Assembly: GCA_963732355.1 (NCBI GenBank)
Contig: CAVSZD010000011.1
Coordinates: forward strand, 124,001-188,000
Length of the DNA stretch: 64,000 nucleotides
Origin: JADKAV01 sp963732355
Lineage (GTDB): Bacteria; Actinomycetota; Actinomycetes; S36-B12; UBA10799
Direction: 5' to 3'
Made by a program: the position numbers and the translations under genes
Shown: positions 46,639 to 54,542 of the stretch, one piece after another
Position numbering within the stretch: the stretch's first letter is position 1
Layout of the letters: every line of letters starts with the position of its first letter
Notes under the pieces: model-generated
Databases searched by the model: none
What the model saw: the letters and a program-made list of their open reading frames with translations, nothing else
Told to the model about the DNA's origin: nothing

Positions 46639-46973
46639 CAGTCGCCGCGCCGCCTCCAGGCGCGACGCACGACCAGGAATCCGACGACCACACCCGCTGT
46701 GACTGCGACCCGGTCCACCCGCACTGCGCCGTACTCATCGGTGTAGAAGGCCTTCACCTTCTGGACCTGGCGGTTCACGATGTTCTTGGGCTGGGAGGCC
46801 ACCTTCAACTCGTCGAGCGTGGCCGACAGGCGGGCGCGAGTGGCCTGCATGTCCGACTCGATGTCGGCCATGGAACGCGGCGCGGGCTGGGCCTGGCCTT
46901 TGACGACCTTCGGCGATTGCTTGTCGATCTCGGTGGAACCGGCGGGCACCACGGCGTCGGCGGAATCAGGCAT
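46638..46973 (-). CDS. DUF3618 family protein
   Basis: This is a 111-residue protein with the DUF3618 signature helix IESDMQATRARLSATLDEL and a C-terminal transmembrane helix (VAVTAGVVVGFLVV) followed by basic residues. The family occurs widely in actinobacteria, often as small cell-envelope proteins beside other stress proteins; its function is not established. It is coupled to the solitary GroES gene and starts 4 bp from the end of cbiO. Confidence 0.85.
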   Translation of the reverse strand: MPDSADAVVPAGSTEIDKQSPKVVKGQAQPAPRSMADIESDMQATRARLSATLDELKVASQPKNIVNRQVQKVKAFYTDEYGAVRVDRVAVTAGVVVGFLVVRRAWRRRGD

Positions 46974-46977
46974 GGCC

Positions 46978-47705
<728 letters not shown>

Positions 47706-47709
<4 letters not shown>

Positions 47710-48461
47710 CACGCGGTGACCGCCACGGCCAGCAGGATCAGCGCGGCGCTCGCAGGCAGTGCGGCGGCCAGCCACCAGGAGCCGGCGCTTCCCGCAGCTG
47801 GGGCCGGCAGCCGTCCGTCGTAGCCACGGCTGACCAGCGCGAGGTGCACACGTTCACCGCGTTCGAAGGAGCGGACGAACAGCGCGCCCAAGCCGGAGGC
47901 CAGGACCGGCCAGGAACGCATCGACCCCGTCCTCATTCCGCGGGCGGCTTGGGCCGTACGCATCCGCGAGTACTGGTCGGCGACCACGTCGACGTAGCGG
48001 ACGAAGAACGTGAAGATCGCCACGACAGGCTGCGGCAGGCGCAGAGCCTGCAACCCTGCCACCAGGTCGACGGGCAAGGTGGTGGCCGCCAGCAACGTCG
48101 CGGCCATCATGCCCAGCGTGGCCTTGGCCAGGATGTTCCACGCGGCCCACGTGCCGGGCACGGACAGTCCAGCCCAGCCGCTGGGCTCGGGCCCGACGAA
48201 GGGCAATACCAGCGCGAACAGTACGAACGGGACCTCGATCACCAAGCCGGCGAGCACGCGGCGAGCGGGCACCCGCGACAGTGCCAGAACAGCGACCAGC
48301 AGCAGCGCGTACCCGGCGAAGGCCGCTATCCACTCCCGGGGGGTCAGAACGACCACGACCACGAACGCCACGATCGCGACGAGTTTGGCCTGGGGGCTGA
48401 CCCTGTGCGTGACTGACGCGGTGTCGACGTAGCCGCGTTGCAGGAGTCCGGTCTGGCTCAG
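47706..48461 (-). CDS. cbiQ: Cobalt/nickel ECF transporter transmembrane protein CbiQ (non-canonical start?)
   Basis: CbiQ is the T component linking CbiM to CbiO. Typical EcfT motifs are near the C-terminus (MRTAQAARGMRT and ALVSRGYDGR, the Ala-Arg-Gly coupling signatures). The family N-terminal THRVSPQAKLVAIVAF is encoded upstream of the first canonical start in frame (GTG 48371), so that start is too late. Reading back, the frame is open to a CTG at 48461 that overlaps the cbiN stop as CTGA, in the place where ATGA or GTGA would be expected. I propose CTG as the start, giving 251 residues. A base error there is the alternative. Confidence 0.88.
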
Positions 48462-48745
48462 GGCCGACGCGCCCGGATGAGGTAGAACAAGCCGAAGCCG
48501 GCCGCTGCGGTCACAGCCAGACCGATGAGGCCGGCAGCCGCGCCGCCTACGCGCTCGTCACCCACCCCGGTCAGCGAGTAGCCCGCCAACGGCGAGGTCG
48601 AGGTGGCCGACTCCTGCTCCTGGGCCGCGATGCCCTGGTCGGCCGCGACCTTGTTCAACCCGTCGGGCTGCGACGAGGCGTAGAAACTCAAGACGGCTGC
48701 CAGCATGACGGCGACCAGCCCACCGACGATCAGGATTCGCTTCAT
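48458..48745 (-). CDS. cbiN: Cobalt/nickel transporter accessory protein CbiN (PDGLE domain)
   Basis: This is a 95-residue protein with an N-terminal transmembrane helix (ILIVGGLVAVMLAAVLSFYA), the SQPDGLNKVA motif of the CbiN/PDGLE family, and a C-terminal helix. CbiN helps load the metal into CbiM. ATG 48745 overlaps the cbiM stop (ATGA). Confidence 0.93.
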   Translation of the reverse strand: MKRILIVGGLVAVMLAAVLSFYASSQPDGLNKVAADQGIAAQEQESATSTSPLAGYSLTGVGDERVGGAAAGLIGLAVTAAAGFGLFYLIRARRP

Positions 48746-49428
48746 GCCGGGACGACCTCCGGACGGGCGACCGGTTGAGCCAAGGGTGTGCCGGCGACCC
48801 CGGCCACGATGTCCGGCCTGGCCGCGAGAACCGCTGCCACCACCAGGCCGGTGATGATCCCCTCGCCGATGCCGATGAGCACATGCACACCACCCATCGC
48901 AGCCGCCACTGCCGTCAACGACACAGGCGCAGTCCCGCCGAGCGCATACTCGACCACGAACGCCATCGCCGATACCGGCACCGAGATGAACGCGGCAGCA
49001 CCCGCCACGATCGCCGCACCCTTGACCGAACGCACGAACCGCACGCCGAGCCGGAACACCAGCCAGCCCACGACCACCGTCACGATGCCCATGTTGAGCA
49101 CGTTGATGCCGATCGCTGTGAGGCCACCGTCGGCGAAGAGCAGGGCTTGGACGACCAGCACGACGGTGATCACCAGCATGCCCGCCCACGGCCCGACCAG
49201 GATTGCCGCAAGCGCGCCGCCCAGCAGGTGGCCGCTGGTCCCCCCAGCGACCGGGAAATTGATCATCTGCGCCGCGAAGATGAAGACGGCGGTCAGGCCG
49301 GCCAGTGGAGCAGTCCGGTCGTCGAGGTCCGTGCGGGCCTTGACCACGGCTAGCGCGAGGATCATGGCACTGAGGACAAAAGCGGCCGCGCTGACTGGAA
49401 TGTCGATGAAACCGTCCGGCACATGCAT
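48742..49428 (-). CDS. cbiM: Cobalt/nickel ECF transporter substrate-binding protein CbiM
   Basis: CbiM is the substrate-specific membrane component. I chose ATG 49428, giving the N-terminus MHVPDGFIDIPVS (228 residues), because in this family the second-residue His and the free N-terminus help coordinate the metal. Upstream ATGs at 49443 and 49455 would bury that His. The rest has seven hydrophobic segments and the INFPVAGGTSGHLLGGALA motif with its conserved His. The gene begins cbiMNQO; a Fur/Nur-type inverted repeat lies 36 bp upstream. Confidence 0.94.
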   Translation of the reverse strand: MHVPDGFIDIPVSAAAFVLSAMILALAVVKARTDLDDRTAPLAGLTAVFIFAAQMINFPVAGGTSGHLLGGALAAILVGPWAGMLVITVVLVVQALLFADGGLTAIGINVLNMGIVTVVVGWLVFRLGVRFVRSVKGAAIVAGAAAFISVPVSAMAFVVEYALGGTAPVSLTAVAAAMGGVHVLIGIGEGIITGLVVAAVLAARPDIVAGVAGTPLAQPVARPEVVPA

Positions 49429-49463
49429 GGCCACCAGATTCATACCGCCCAGCATAGGCCCTT

Positions 49464-49482
49464 ATTGCGAATGGTTCGCAAT
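49464..49482. promoter_or_regulatory. Fur-family (Nur-like) operator upstream of cbiMNQO
   Basis: A perfect inverted repeat ATTGCGAA-TGG-TTCGCAAT lies between cbiM and the divergent bcp. It fits the TTGC-N9-GCAA layout of Nur boxes and general Fur-family 7-1-7 sites. Being 36 bp upstream of cbiM, it would cover the promoter, implying repression of the transporter by metal-loaded regulator. Binding is inferred. Confidence 0.7.
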
Positions 49483-49537
49483 AGTTCCCCTAGCCCCCCG
49501 ATTGCCGACCCAGTAAGGCAACCCTATTCTTTCCAAC

Positions 49538-50011
49538 ATGACCGAAAATGTCCGACTCGAAGCCGGAACCGCCGCCCCTGACTTCAGCCTGACCGATGAC
49601 GCAGGAAACACCGTGAGCCTGTCCGACTTCGCGGGCTCTACGCTGGTCCTCTACGCCTACCCGGCCGCCATGACCCCGGGCTGCACGACGCAGGCCTGCG
49701 ACTTCCGCGACTCCCTCGACGCACTGGCCGCCGCCGGCATCAAGGTTGTCGGCATCTCTCCGGACAAGCCCGAGAAACTGGCCAAGTTCCGCGAACGCGA
49801 CGGCATCACGTTCCCGCTGGTCAGCGACCCGGATCACCTCGCGCTCGAGGCCTACGGCGCGTGGGGTGAGAAGAACCTTTACGGCAAGAAGTACGTCGGC
49901 GTGATCCGTTCCACGTTCGTGATCGACGCTGACGGCAAGATCGAGCACGCGATGTACAACGTCAAGGCCAAGGGCCACGTGGCGAAGCTGCGCAGCGAAC
50001 TGGGGATCTGA
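49538..50011 (+). CDS. bcp: Thioredoxin-dependent thiol peroxidase (Bcp/PrxQ type)
   Basis: This is a 157-residue peroxiredoxin. The peroxidatic Cys49 is in YPAAMTPGCTTQAC and the resolving Cys54 five residues later, the PrxQ arrangement. GISPDKPEKLAKFRE and FPLVSDPD are typical. It reduces peroxides using thioredoxin in the cytoplasm. ATG 49538. The Fur-like operator in its upstream region may also affect it. Confidence 0.95.
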   Translation: MTENVRLEAGTAAPDFSLTDDAGNTVSLSDFAGSTLVLYAYPAAMTPGCTTQACDFRDSLDALAAAGIKVVGISPDKPEKLAKFRERDGITFPLVSDPDHLALEAYGAWGEKNLYGKKYVGVIRSTFVIDADGKIEHAMYNVKAKGHVAKLRSELGI

Positions 50012-50054
50012 ACGCCGCCTGTAACAGTCAGGCTCCTTCCGGGAATATGAGTAT

Positions 50055-50648
50055 GTGAGACACATTCGGGGGACGTTGTTGGTCGTGGTTGCGCTGCTTG
50101 CCGGCTGCACGACCAACGCGGCCGATCCGCCCCCTATTCGGGTAAGTGACCCACCGGTCAGCACAGACCTGATGCGGCAGTGGTTCATCGGAGCGCACCA
50201 ACTGACTCTGTGCCGCGCAACGCTGGCGTTCGCCATGGATGGGACGATCTACGGCTCCACCGGACTGCAGGCCTTCGCGGGTTCATGGCAGGAAGACAAC
50301 GACAGACTCACCATCACCGAGATCACTGCCGGCAGCCTGCTGACAGGCTGCGAACGCGACGAGTTCGACCCCGAATCGCTCGTCGGTGCCGAACTGAGCG
50401 TCACCGGGAGGGTTCTGAAGGTCGGAGATCTGACGTTCAAGACTTCTAAGACCTCAGCCGAAACCCTGGCACCGGCACTGGTGGGCCTGCCCGAGGACTA
50501 CGCCATCCGCCTGGTGACCGGCACCGGGTTGCAGGTGCGGGTCGTGACCATCGACGGAACCGGCCAGACCATCACCGACGACCTCCGGCCCGACAGGATC
50601 AACCTCGACGTCGAGGACGGGGTCGTAACCAAAGCAGAGGTCTACTGA
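50055..50648 (+). CDS. Putative lipoprotein, META/HslJ-like domain
   Basis: This is a 197-residue exported lipoprotein: the signal sequence RHIRGTLLVVVALLAGC has a lipobox ending at Cys18. The mature part has features of a META domain (LAFAMDGTIYGSTGLQAFAG followed by LTITEI and a CERDEF turn), but the match is partial. GTG 50055 starts it. Function unknown. The next feature is tRNA-Leu. Confidence 0.78.
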   Translation: MRHIRGTLLVVVALLAGCTTNAADPPPIRVSDPPVSTDLMRQWFIGAHQLTLCRATLAFAMDGTIYGSTGLQAFAGSWQEDNDRLTITEITAGSLLTGCERDEFDPESLVGAELSVTGRVLKVGDLTFKTSKTSAETLAPALVGLPEDYAIRLVTGTGLQVRVVTIDGTGQTITDDLRPDRINLDVEDGVVTKAEVY

Positions 50649-50706
50649 CGCGAACGGGGGATCTGACCTCCGCGGCCGATGCACCCGCAATTACCCTGGT
50701 AAGGCC

Positions 50707-50788
50707 GCGGGTGTGGCGGAATTGGCAGACGCGCAGGATTTAGGTTCCTGTGTCTTAGGACGTGGGAGTTCAAGTCTCCCCACCCGCA
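50707..50788 (+). tRNA. tRNA-Leu (anticodon TAG)
   Basis: The acceptor arms GCGGGTG and CACCCGC pair. The D arm GGCGGAATTGGCAGACGC, anticodon stem CAGGA/TCCTG around TTTAGGT (anticodon TAG), a class II variable arm and T arm GGGAGTTCAAGTCTCCC are all present. CCA is not encoded (A then CGA). Palindrome copy F lies 20 bp downstream. Confidence 0.96.
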
Positions 50789-50808
50789 CGATCCCTGGCC
50801 CAACTGGT

Positions 50809-50886
50809 CGTTGGATGACGCTCGTGCAGTTGGTTGACGCTCGTCGCGCGACGGACATCAACCAACTGCACGAACCCCACCCAACG
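50809..50886. repeat. Intergenic palindrome family 2, copy F (78 bp)
   Basis: The core arms GTGCAGTTGGTTGA and TCAACCAACTGCAC enclose a 20-nt loop with a CGTCGCGCGACG centre. A further CGTTGG/CCAACG pair lies 9 nt outside on both sides. The flank CCCTGGCCCAACTGGTCGTT (50794-50813) recurs at 54496. The plan and loop length match family 1. Confidence 0.95.
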
Positions 50887-50930
50887 GGCGCTGAATCGCT
50901 CAGATGGGGCAGAGGGGCACAAGCGTCCTG

Positions 50931-51446
50931 TCAGATGTAACCCCGCCACCGATCCGCCGGCTCGATCTGGGCATCTTCGAGCATCCGCGTGAGTCGGCTC
51001 CACGCATTCCGGCCCTCACAACGATCTCGCACAAGAACAAGCACCAGGGCACGCCAATCGCCGATCAGGTAACACACGGCGGGTTCTGCCCATACTCCTT
51101 GGTGGGCATAGACGAAGTCGTTCACCCAGGTCAGGGGAATCCCACGTCGACACTCGGCCGTCGGCGGACCCTCTGGTTGCTGAGTCAGAACAATGCCATT
51201 GGCATCGCAGTAGGACGCGAATCGTTCCCATTCGCCCAAGAACCTGTCATCCACCAGCCACTCGAGCAGTCGCGTCGGCTCAGGGATGTCGATACCCCGA
51301 CCCATGTAGTCACTATCGCCGTAATCCTCAAGTGCTGCGTGGAGTGTCTGGTCGTCAATCCACGCAAGCACAACGCCGTAATCCGGCCCGAACATGTGCC
51401 TTGAAGATCCCGTGCTCTCAAGAACCACTCGCCGCATGCCACTCAT
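50931..51446 (-). CDS. Hypothetical protein
   Basis: This is an open frame of 171 residues from ATG 51446 (or 168 from ATG 51437). The sequence is acidic and Trp-rich (VVLAWIDDQTLHAALEDY, LLEWLVDDRFLGEWERF) with no signal peptide or membrane helix, and looks like a genuine soluble protein rather than a shadow frame. I recognise no family; immunity-like or small regulatory proteins have similar composition. The G+C at third positions is lower than in the core genes, hinting at acquisition near tRNA-Leu. Confidence 0.55.
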   Translation of the reverse strand: MSGMRRVVLESTGSSRHMFGPDYGVVLAWIDDQTLHAALEDYGDSDYMGRGIDIPEPTRLLEWLVDDRFLGEWERFASYCDANGIVLTQQPEGPPTAECRRGIPLTWVNDFVYAHQGVWAEPAVCYLIGDWRALVLVLVRDRCEGRNAWSRLTRMLEDAQIEPADRWRGYI

Positions 51447-51530
51447 GGTGGACAGGTTGGCGCAACAGAACCCGTCACGCAAAACGCCACCTCCCAGGCG
51501 GTCATATCCCTCAGCGGTGTGCTGGCATGC

Positions 51531-51762
51531 ATGCAAAGAACGACGGTCAAACTCTCCGACGATCCAGACGCTCGCCGCCGGCACGCGGCCCAGCGCAGAG
51601 GCATTACCGTCTCCGAACTGACCCGCGAGGCGATCGAGAGACTACTCGATGCGCCGCGGTGAGCAGCGTCTACTGGCCGCGGACGCAGGGGCGAGCGGAC
51701 GGTCGGATATCTCGGACCGGATCGAGGAGATCCTTGCCGCTGAGGTCAGCTCATCGCACTGA
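51531..51762 (+). pseudogene. Remnant of a VapB-type antitoxin (frameshifted)
   Basis: From ATG 51531 the frame reads a ribbon-helix-helix start (RTTVKLSDDPDARRRHAA, then GITVSELTREAIERLLD) and stops at 51662. The VapB C-terminal part (RLLAADAGASGRSDISDRIE, EILAAEV) continues one frame over to 51762. This is the normal antitoxin of about 77 residues broken by one indel. A vapC remnant follows immediately. Confidence 0.7.
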
Positions 51763-52110
51763 TCGTCGACGCGGGACCGCTGCATGCCTACGTCGACCGC
51801 GACGACGCACACCCACAAGAATGTCTGGACCTGCTGCAGTCCCACCCGGGTCCGCTTCTCGTACCACTCTCGTCATCCTGAGGTGACCTACCTGCTCGGC
51901 ATCCGCCTCCGGCAACCTCATTGCTGAGCCCGTCTCGGCCGCGCATCGCCGAGTTGGTCGCCCGCTACGGCGACCTTCCCCTGGGCACAGCAGGCGCCTC
52001 TGTGGTCGCGGCCGCAGAACGGCTGCATCAACCTGAGATCGCTGCACTAGATCGTCGTCACTTCGGCGTTGTCCAGTCCCGACTTGGCGTTCTGAGCCCT
52101 CTGACCAGGC
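51759..52110 (+). pseudogene. Remnant of a VapC (PIN-domain) toxin, several frameshifts
   Basis: Pieces of one PIN-domain RNase appear in order in different frames: LIVDAGPLHAYVDRDDAH (with the first catalytic Asp) from about 51759, EVTYLLGIRLR near 51880, GNLIAEPVSA near 51915, then IAELVARYGDLPLG, ASVVAAAERL and IAALDRRHFGVV to about 52080. A start codon is missing and at least three indels occur. The module is dead. Confidence 0.7.
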
Positions 52111-52209
52111 AGACACAGCCTTGCCAAGAGCGAATCGAACCCTTTGCCCACAGCTGCGATGCACGAATCACCCGGGATGACGGATCCCATCTGGTCCATC
52201 GGCAGCGGT

Positions 52210-52322
52210 TTGTTGCGTTGTTACGGCGGTGGGAGCGCGAGTGCGGTGTTGTTGCAGGATCTCCGGCGAGGAATCAGCAACAACGCGACGTCACGCGGTT
52301 GCGACCCGTAACAGCGCGACAA
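52210..52322. repeat. Imperfect 46-bp inverted repeat
   Basis: The left arm begins TTGTTGCGTTGTTACGG and ends GTGTTGTTGC; the right arm is its approximate complement (GCAACAACGC ... CCGTAACAGCGCGACAA). About 20 nt separate them. It is unlike the other palindrome families and overlaps the 3' part of a small open frame on the minus strand, so it may have truncated it. Confidence 0.7.
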
Positions 52323-52485
52323 CCCGCCCCGCGTTCCCGCCACCGGATCGCGCCCGCTGTCGTCCCGTTGGGGGACAAACTGCCGCCGCGCCTACCCCGA
52401 TGAGCTCCGTGGCGATGTCGCAGGAGTCAAGGTCGAAGCTGTTGAACCAGCCGGAGACTCTGTCAAGTTCCTCTGATTCGGTCAC
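52291..52485 (-). CDS. Small hypothetical ORF, possibly truncated
   Basis: This is a 64-residue frame starting at GTG 52485, which overlaps the stop of the upstream broken gene (GTGA). The first 32 residues (ESEELDRVSGWFNSFDLD, CDIATELIGVG) look coding; the last half falls into the inverted repeat and is low-complexity. No family recognised. Confidence 0.3.
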   Translation of the reverse strand: MTESEELDRVSGWFNSFDLDSCDIATELIGVGAAAVCPPTGRQRARSGGGNAGRVVALLRVATA

Positions 52486-53005
52486 TCCACCCTGCTAGGA
52501 GTCCGCGCCAGTGTCGTGCGTGTGCCGCAGACCACGTTCCCCACACTGCGGTACACGACAGTGCCGTCCGAGTCACGGAAGATATCCCAATGTCCGGATT
52601 CGTGCGTCCTGTAGGTGACGACCCCGTCTTCACCCTCGATCAAGCTTGGCCAGTATTCTCACGGGAAGCAGGTGCGCCACGTCTCGGTGAAGTAATCACC
52701 GGTGGCCGGGTCGGTCACGGTCGACGTGAACACGCACGCTGCTTGAGGCCGAAGAACTCGCCGCCGGTCTGTGGTGTGCCAGTGGAGATCGTGTACTTAC
52801 CCTTGAGGTTGTCCTCGAAGGCAGGGGTGAAGCCGCCTTCGTCGTGCTCATAGCTATCGGTGAAGTCAAACGACCCCGACTCCAGTTGACCTGCAGCCAC
52901 CGGTGGTACGGCCACCGCATCTTCGGCGGCCACTTCCGCGCCGACCGCGATGCCTCTGGATAGACCTGTTGTTGAGAATCGGCCCGGCAGACTAGCCCGC
53001 TGCAC
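52482..53005 (-). pseudogene. Remnant of a secreted or surface protein (frameshift and internal stop)
   Basis: One reading frame (GQLESGSFDFTDSYEHDEGG, NLKGKYTISTGTPQTGGEFF) is followed by another (VFTSTVTDPATGDYFTETWR, then an in-frame TGA, then EGEDGVVTYRTHESGHWDIF, GNVVCGTRTTL). Together they look like one beta-rich exported protein of about 170 residues. Both a shift and a stop interrupt it, so a simple sequencing slip cannot explain it. The family is not recognised. Confidence 0.55.
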
Positions 53006-53213
53006 GAACCAAGATCATCAACCTTAGGGCACTGAGGCGACGAGAAAGGATGCTCGGAAAGGATCGAGTCCCCCACTTCCCTCGTTGTGGCAACTGTCAA
53101 CAGCCACCTACCGCCGCAGTGATACGACTTCGAAGTGATCCCGCCGCTGCAGATTCGAGGCTGGATCACCACCCGATACATGGCCTTCTCGAGAGTTCAA
53201 GGTTCGTGTTGCC

Positions 53214-53882
53214 TCAGACACTGGTGTCGGCCGGTTCCGGTGATGTCCGCCGCGCCACTCGCAGCACTCCAATGACTGCACCGATAAGCCACAGCCCGAG
53301 GGCCACGGATGCCATGCCCGCGCTCCAGAATCCGGTCAGGCAAAGCCCGGCGACGGCGTAGGACACCCATACGACCCACTTCGGCAGGGCGTGCGCCTGC
53401 TGGGCGATCCGCGTGGTCACGGCAACCATCGCAGCTCCGCCGATCAGTCCGGTGAAAGCGACGAGACCGCCCGCCGTTCCGAGCAGGCGAGCGAGGTCCG
53501 CGTCGGGGGTGAACTGGTCCCACAATGCTGTGACCGCGCTCGAAACATCGAGCGATACCCCTGCAATCATCAGCCCGCCGAGCAGTGCCGCCGCTGGCAC
53601 GGTCACGTGCGCCAGCGGGTCGCCGCCCGACAGCCGGTCCAGCACCCGCCGCAGGCCGGCGGCGAACCAGAGCAGCAGCCCAACCCCTGCGGCGAGCACT
53701 TGCAGCCCGATGCCGGCGGCCATCTGCTTGGGGGTATCGTCGATCCTCCCGAGGATGGCGGCATCCGAAACACCTGGTTCGTCGACGCCCACCAACGCGG
53801 TCAGGGCCACCCCGACAGCCAGCAGCACGACCGAAGCGGCCCCCGCCCATCCGGCGCGCCGAAGAACTCGTGACTCGTCCAT
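53214..53882 (-). CDS. Hypothetical integral membrane protein
   Basis: This is a 222-residue protein with about six hydrophobic helices (AGWAGAASVVLLAVGVALTA, IGLQVLAAGVGLLLWFAAGL, AAALLGGLMIAGVSLDVSSA, GGLVAFTGLIGGAAMVAV, VVWVSYAVAGLCLTGFW, VALGLWLIGAVIGVLRV). It resembles DUF4386-type small membrane proteins in topology only. ATG 53882. Function unknown. Confidence 0.8.
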   Translation of the reverse strand: MDESRVLRRAGWAGAASVVLLAVGVALTALVGVDEPGVSDAAILGRIDDTPKQMAAGIGLQVLAAGVGLLLWFAAGLRRVLDRLSGGDPLAHVTVPAAALLGGLMIAGVSLDVSSAVTALWDQFTPDADLARLLGTAGGLVAFTGLIGGAAMVAVTTRIAQQAHALPKWVVWVSYAVAGLCLTGFWSAGMASVALGLWLIGAVIGVLRVARRTSPEPADTSV

Positions 53883-53975
53883 GCCGCCTCCAATGGTCGC
53901 GGCAACGGGTCAGACGCAGGTGGTGAAGAGCAGCCACCAAGTCCCATCCGCAGCGCCAGTTAGGCCACCCAAAGT

Positions 53976-54245
53976 GTGCACCCGTCCGGGGCTGCCGGCA
54001 AGGGTCCCACCTCAGCTGAGGAGGTGGACCGGGACACCGAGGTCGTTCCCGACGAAGGGATCGTCAGCAGGGCCCATGTGAAGATGCGCATGTTTGGGCG
54101 CAGCGCAGAGACCGACGACAGTCGGGTCATCGCGTGGCTGTTCGAACCCGAGGATGGCGACGCGGAACTCAGCTTCGTCATCCTGGAGGAGGATCTTGCC
54201 TTGTGGCAGCGGCTGTCCGAGTCCGTCATGGTTGTGGTCTCTTGA
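53976..54245 (+). CDS. Small hypothetical protein
   Basis: This is an 89-residue acidic frame with codon use like the neighbours (EEVDRDTEVVPDEGIVSRAH, VIAWLFEPEDGDAELSFVIL). No signal peptide, membrane segment or known motif. The true start may be the GTG at 54018 just after a GAGGAG. Low confidence that it is expressed. Confidence 0.45.
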   Translation: MHPSGAAGKGPTSAEEVDRDTEVVPDEGIVSRAHVKMRMFGRSAETDDSRVIAWLFEPEDGDAELSFVILEEDLALWQRLSESVMVVVS

Positions 54246-54542
54246 AGGACATGCGCGGCGTGCTGGCGGCAATCAAGGCAGGAGTCGAGAGAGAAGTCGC
54301 CCTCGCGCCTGACCACAGGGGATGGTGGCAGGGCGAGTGCTCCGTTGAGTAGCCCCACACACCGGGATGGCTGCCGATTCCTCCTCTTGGAATGTGACCA
54401 CGATTGGCACGAAGAAGTAAGTCGCCTGCTCAACAAGGCCGGGCCGGGAACCACTGTGAACAAGGCAGGCGAAACCACAGCCCGGGGCTCCAACCCCCTG
54501 GCCCAACTGGTCGTTCGGCCCTGCGGCAGAATCCCTGCAGGC
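54246..54542. other. Intergenic stretch with a fragment of palindrome family 2 flank
   Basis: No convincing gene. The 20 bp CCCTGGCCCAACTGGTCGTT at 54496-54515 is identical to the left flank of palindrome copy F, here without the palindrome. It lies 27 bp from the 3' end of the beta-lactamase-like gene. Confidence 0.6.

Noticed and set aside
50713..50940. Small protein starting within tRNA-Leu
   Set aside because: The first part is the tRNA itself and the rest is palindrome copy F.
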